A DNA stretch of 64,000 nt, from contig CM051456.1 of NCBI GenBank assembly GCA_028274465.1, positions 107,483,348 to 107,547,347 of the forward strand, written 5' to 3'. Positions 58,663 through 64,000 of the stretch are shown in pieces (within the stretch, counting starts at the first letter, position 1; every line of letters starts with the position of its first letter). A program made the position numbers and the translations under genes. Source of the DNA: Plantago ovata (Eukaryota; Streptophyta; Magnoliopsida; Lamiales; Plantaginaceae). The notes beneath the pieces were generated by a model. It saw nothing but the letters and a program-made list of their open reading frames with translations. It did not search any database and was not told where the DNA came from.

Positions 58663-60463
58663 ACATATACATCTCTACATGAGCACATAGCTAAACCTTC
58701 ACTGCATCCGCTATATTGTCATAATTGGACAGTCCTACGTTCCTAAACTTCCAAACTTACCCTACTTGTACCCATATAAAATTAAACCATACAGATTGAT
58801 ATTTGTACCTGTTAATTATATACGTGTATAATTAGTGGTATTACATAACTATGGTTTCCAAGTATCAGAGTGGAGAATGAGACTTCGGTTTTACCTTAAT
58901 TGCATGTAGGTGCTATTTATAGAAGAGTGCTAGTACATACATTGTGATGCTCCTGGATAAGCGTCGAGTGACGCACTAGGTTGCTCCATAGTAATCATTT
59001 AAGTTCATGGGGCCTTAGTGGGTTGGCTCCATTTAATAGATGAGCCCTGTTGGGATTGTAGCTCAATGGATACTCTAGGCCGAAACCACGGGAAGGTCGG
59101 GAACCAAGTTGTTTTATTTAAACTTCAACATGTTGCTCAGGTATCACCTCGGGTTGAGACCATATCTAGGTTGGACGCATAGGTCAAGAGCTAAGGGTCG
59201 ACCAATTACCGCTTACTTGGTGTTTCTCCCATTTCTAGTCATTAGTCAGATTCTGAAGGTCTGGAGTCGGGACAGCATAGGTTGAACATGTAGCTTGGAC
59301 AAGGTGCCTCATACCTTGGTGACTATTCATGTTTTCTCTGATTACTTCACATGTAGTGAGAAATGTAGTTTAGTGATGACGGTCTGCCTCTGGACCCCTG
59401 AGAGTCGAATTTGTACTTTTAGTTTGTCTTAGACACTCTTTACCGATTAGACATATTTTAACAGTTATCATCATTAAGTATATAGGTGGGGTGGGGTGGG
59501 GGTGAATAAGTTCCCAAAACAACAATATCAACTAATTTTATTAAACTTAAGAACACCAAAACATCCAAATTACATTTTCAGCGAGTCTAATAGAAGTACA
59601 TAACAATCACTCCTCCAAAACATTGTCATCTCTCGAGAATGAGATGGCTTAGAGAGCTACTTGAGGGGATACAAAATGACAGACAAGCAATTGACATGAA
59701 CAACCTAAAAACCTTCATTGTCGACAAATTTTAGGGGCAATTTGTGAATAATTATCATTCGAATCAAGGACTCCTGAGCACCAGCAACATCGATCTCCTC
59801 TTAATCCAAGGGTTTAATACTCACTCTCGAAGGAGCAGAAACAAAATGGGTGATTTGGAAAAAAAGAAAGGATATAACCAAAAGTAGATTTGGAAAAGAG
59901 AAAAAAAAGGAAAGGAATGAAGGAAAGGAGGCGGATGGATGAGAACGACCTAGGTCAGGTAGCTTTTGTATTGGGCTTGCAGTTGGTATATTTAATTTAA
60001 AAAATAAAATAAAAAACTACTATTGTTCAGATCGGATTAATCCAATAATCCGGAGATTTTAATCCCATCCAATCATAAATTTCAATTACTAAAAGTAGTG
60101 ATCCAAAATCCGATCCAAAATTTCGGATGGGATCGATTTGGGCTCGGATCGTCGGATTTTCGATTTCGGATTTTGTGTCCACCCCCAAGGTGAAATAGCA
60201 AATGGACTAATGTAAAATTGTTTTAGTAATACTTAACTAGTACCTAAGATGAAATGTTCCCCTAAATTATACTACTACAACTCGAACACTATCTTAAAAA
60301 CTCAACATCACAATCACTATCCCATCAATTCCAATCTTCTCCGGTTACGCCTAAGGCCACAAATAATGAATTAAAGCTCGGCTTATCACTCTGGGTTGGG
60401 ACAAAACGCCTGCACATTCTAGCAAGAAACTGGAAAAAGCTGATGGGACCGTTGCTAGAGTTG
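58663..60463. other. Gene-free interval before SET copy B
   Basis: No gene. A GGATCGGATTT-rich stretch (60030-60190) is a further weathered repeat. A GA-rich tract lies at 59860-59935. The segment 59049-59075 superficially resembles the 5' half of a tRNA but lacks a matching box B. Confidence 0.35.
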
Positions 60464-61858
60464 TTAGTTCGTCAAATACTTGGTTTCCTTGTCACCATCT
60501 TCCGAAGGTTTTGCTGGTTCTGGGGCGTCAGGCGGCCTTGGGCACATGACGTTCTTGACAATGGAAAAGTGATACATGAAATCTGCTTTCCAGCTATCGC
60601 ATTGAGAAGCTATCCACTTATCTGCTACACTCGTAGGCACGCTATCCTGGCTATCCGTCTCCCTTTCTTCTATCACAGGCCGGATTTCATCATACACTGA
60701 TTTCAGATCAGCGTTGGCATTCTTTTTTAGTTCCTTCACATAATACCAAAAGTAGGCATGATTTAGTGGTAAAACTAAGAAAAACATGTGTCAATCCGAA
60801 ATGATCTGGAAATTTGGTAAATGGACTCAGGGAAAAGGTCACGAGTACCTCATATTTTCTTATTTCTTCTTGTGCTTCTCTTGATGCGAATAACTGATCA
60901 ACGGGCTTCGAACTAACATATTTTTTGCCAGATGCTTTGCCTCGCGGTTTAGGTGTATTCGGTGGTCTTTTCTTGGATGAAGGACCTGATCCAATGTTAT
61001 CATTCCGAAAAGCACCGTTACTACGCATGCGCGGTATCATGGGATCTGTTTGTGAAAAGGCCTGTCCACTCTTTTCAAAGGAAAATCCGGTCTGTTGGTT
61101 CATTTCGTTTTCCAAAGATTTTTCTACCATCTCAGGCATGCTATCTGGATTATCAGTTGCAGCTTCCAATTTTATTTCAGTTCTGTCAACTTCTGTCGCC
61201 ATGCCAGAGTAATTAACTGTTTCGTTAGTTAAAGGGCTTGATCTGTAAACAGGACGCGTAGGGAAAGGTTCATCTTCAGCAGAGTCGTAGAGCGGAACAT
61301 TCTCGACTGTGTATCTGAAATATGAAACCAGTTGACATTAAGTAACATTGAAGACCATTAATCTCCAGAAAGTTTACAACGAAGACATTTTAAAGAGGTT
61401 CAAGTTTATACATATGACAAAAATCTTAATTTTATCCAATAAATAAATAAAAAGTTGTGAGGACCTAAGAATATACAAACTCCTTTATTGCAATGCAGCA
61501 AATGCACATATGAACTTTTACCTGTCATCACCCTCTTCCCACAAATGATTATACTCCTGTATTGCAGCAAAAGCAAACCAATGAAACGGTATAATCACAG
61601 TAAAAAAGTAAACTGAAGATAATTTAGTAACACCATATCTACACTATTGTAAGCAACAGTAAGAAAGGTGAAGAAGACCTATTAAATTATTTGAAAGTGA
61701 AGATCTATTAAATTATTTGCCCATTCCAGGAAATACCAATTATTACTACAAGACACCTGCTAGTGAAAAGACCAAAAAAGACACATACATTTTCATGAAA
61801 AATGTTTGATGTTTGTTTTTTCATGAGAAATTTTAATGTTTTGCGAAATGTATCCGTG

Positions 61859-61922
<64 letters not shown>

Positions 61923-63729
61923 TTTTTTTTATTTTTTTTTGTTGTCCTTTTAAGCTTGTGGTCTCTCAGGAAACGGACTCTCCAAGAAAGGGGATAGAGA
62001 AACATAAAACTGACACAAACAAATGAACCATCTCTCTTAAGTGATTACCATAAGGACTACCTGCTAACTATCACAAGCTTTATTAAATATCAACTCGAAC
62101 AAGACTTTCCAAAGACAGTGCAAGACAACAAAGAAACAATATATATCCAATAGAATATTCTGCAGTTTTCATAATGTTTTTCCACAATGCCCAGAGAGCA
62201 CATATAATGGATCTAGTTTGGAGTTCAAACCATGAACACCTAACAGTGCACAAAGCAGCCTATTTTACTTGGAAGTATATCATTTAAAATAAAATGATAC
62301 CTGGAAACCATGAGATTTTGCACCAAGAAATACCGAACAGTTGGGTGCCCCACACAGACAGCGAACGGTGGCACCACCATACCATTCGAAGTTATAATCA
62401 TAAGCAAGTTCAGTTCCAATAGAGATGTCGTACTTTGCAAATATTCCAACTCTAGTATCCCCCAATACTGTCCATTTTCTTGTTTCACAATTGGGTTGAC
62501 TGCAAATCAGGTAAAATTAGAAGTTGTTCAATCTCAAGTACTCTGAGATCCATAGGTCATAAGACGTGTTGTTTACCACACATAAGATATACTATACATC
62601 TATATAAATATTCTTCTTACCAAGAATGATTAATGAATCTTGCAAGGCTTCCTTTCTTTGTGGCGTCAATAAAGTAATTAGCATCCAGAGAAATTATATA
62701 GGCATGCTTGAGAGCTGCTTCAGATAATGGAAATGGACATGATCAATTCTCAATAAAAGATAAGTTTAGTTACAAGTACAAAACTGTATATTAACCTTGA
62801 TCTTCATAAGCTTGGGACCTTTTCTGTGCTTCCTCTGCTGATATCACTTCTCCACAGTACTCAATGATGAATTGTCCAGCCTGATAATAACCAAGAGAAA
62901 GAAACTAAGGACTTGATAATCTACTAGACTAACATGGTCATTATTAGTCAAACAGTGGGACTGGTTGTATCTCAAGAAACAAAATTAATACTAACGAGGA
63001 ACAGAAAACATTTTAGTTCCTCAGTACAATATATTAGTAACACTTCACAGATAAATCTGAGACTTGGTATTTTCATAGTGTGCCTGTTTTTGCAGGGGCT
63101 AGGAGCTGTTTGGGAAATTGGGCTGTTATTGTTTCATATCATTCATTTAGGTGCTTGTTTTGTTATCTGTAGGTAGCTTGGGAGTTGAAGGTTGAAACCT
63201 GAGCTCACATCTATATTGAGAACATAGACTAGCCAACTGAGCCCAGTTCGACGATGGACCTAGTCCAGGGTCGAAATGAAGGGGGCATGCTAGTTTGCTG
63301 GTTTTGAGATTGCTTGTCCATACATTTTGATGAGGCATATGTTGAATAACAGTTGCGGCTAGATCTCACTATTCCTCATCGGACATTTTGTGGGGTCTTG
63401 TAAAAACAGTCATGTTCTTGGTAACAAAACCTTTAAGACAGGCTTACCGCATCACACACAAAAAAAGAATAATAGTACTAATAATAAATAGGATTTCCTA
63501 TTTCTGAGTTCTGACACTAGTGAGATTGTACTAGATTGGTGTATACCCCTCTTATCGTATACATACTTTAAATCTCAATTTTTAAGTTGCTTCATAAAAG
63601 AAAAAAAAATGTTAAGAAATGAAGTTCAAGCAAATAGTTTACCTTAATATGTTCATCAGCAAGAAGACCCCATCCTCGGCCTTCAGTTTTAAACAATTTT
63701 GTCTTTGCGTACATGGATTTCTGAAATTT
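60464..63729 (-). CDS. ASHH1: ASHH1-like SET-domain histone methyltransferase, copy B, partial (5' exons outside window)
   Basis: Visible minus-strand exons are 63729-63643, 62880-62796, 62714-62621, 62499-62301, 61556-61522, 61314-60849 and 60733-60464. All are GT-AG with consistent phases, giving 411 residues. The visible part starts in the SET domain ([20 protein letters not shown]). SET motifs are [27 protein letters not shown] and [15 protein letters not shown]; post-SET is [16 protein letters not shown], with Val where Gly is usual. The tail matches ASHH1 organisation: an [13 protein letters not shown] linker, [10 protein letters not shown], and a C-terminal [20 protein letters not shown] segment. 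ASHH1/SDG26 methylates H3 and acts in flowering control. The AWS domain and start codon must lie to the right of the window. No frame damage is seen, so this is likely the functional copy. Confidence 0.9.
61862..61917. repeat. (TA)n microsatellite in a SET copy B intron
   Basis: About 27 TA units inside the intron between 61557 and 62300. Copy A does not have it. Confidence 0.95.
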
Positions 63730-64000
63730 CTGTCAACAGGGATATAATGGCATATGAACTTACATCACCCAAATTGTTGGAGCATACACAATCGTCTGGT
63801 GGAATTGTTTACAATAGGCATTTAAAGAAAGACAAAAAAAAAAAAAAGAAAACTTGTTCCTGTGCAGCTTTAAGACAAAAAAGTAGAAATGTGAAACACA
63901 TACACAAAACAAGTATCAGATTTCATTAGGGATGCATATTGACAACTTTAGTAGAGCTAGAAACATCAAATCTAGCCTTTCATGATCAGCCTTTTAAGAA

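Noticed and set aside
59049..59110. tRNA-like start GGGATTGTAGCTCAATGG
   Set aside because: No box B (GGTTCGANNCC) or acceptor-stem pairing follows.
1..64000. CRISPR arrays, bacterial operons, rRNA genes
   Set aside because: No regularly spaced repeat-spacer pattern, ribosome-binding sites or rRNA-like sequence; the window is plant nuclear DNA.

Overview
The window is nuclear DNA from a flowering plant. It has AT-rich intergenic sequence, GT-AG introns, plant-specific protein families (B-box STO type, NPF transporter, DUF1336, strictosidine synthase-like, CC-NB-ARC) and a dense load of plant MITEs and retroelement debris. The R1-type resistance gene and general protein flavour suggest an asterid eudicot, possibly Lamiales, but that is inference.

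Layout: fructokinase (+, 1.16-4.30 kb); B-box zinc-finger factor of the BBX24/25 type (-, 5.80-7.57); FAM136A-like CX3C protein (-, 8.82-11.68); rhomboid-like protein (+, 13.63-14.45); CC-NB-ARC resistance gene without LRRs (-, 15.76-17.32). Between 17.5 and 31.6 kb lies a repeat-rich island. It holds a decayed non-LTR-type reverse transcriptase element with an (AAT)n tail that was later split by a hAT MITE, LINE and SINE remnants, a Mutator-like insertion inside a tandem array, and subterminal-type short repeats. Then come an NPF transporter with a 60-bp coding minisatellite (+, 31.88-34.01), a DUF1336/EDR2-like protein (-, 34.39-35.32), strictosidine synthase-like (+, 37.77-39.28) and a group I bZIP factor (-, 40.26-44.57). 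After these comes a duplicated block that runs off the right end.

The most interesting structure is in the last 24 kb. A bZIP plus ASHH1-like SET histone methyltransferase block occurs twice in tandem, about 12-13 kb apart, and has decayed reciprocally. In copy A (40-53 kb) the bZIP gene is intact, while the SET gene lost its C-terminal half through an internal deletion and a frameshift. In copy B (56-64 kb) the bZIP is only a broken exon 1, while the SET gene is intact as far as the window shows. The sequence upstream of SET copy A was itself locally multiplied, in direct and inverted orientation.

The ordinary genes show no functional clustering; they read as unrelated neighbours in plant euchromatin. 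No novel pathway or defence system was found. The novelty is structural: reciprocal paralogue decay, a transporter carrying an in-frame minisatellite, dated nested insertions with readable target-site duplications, and a dispersed repeat family marked by GGAGCT palindromes beside polypyrimidine tracts.
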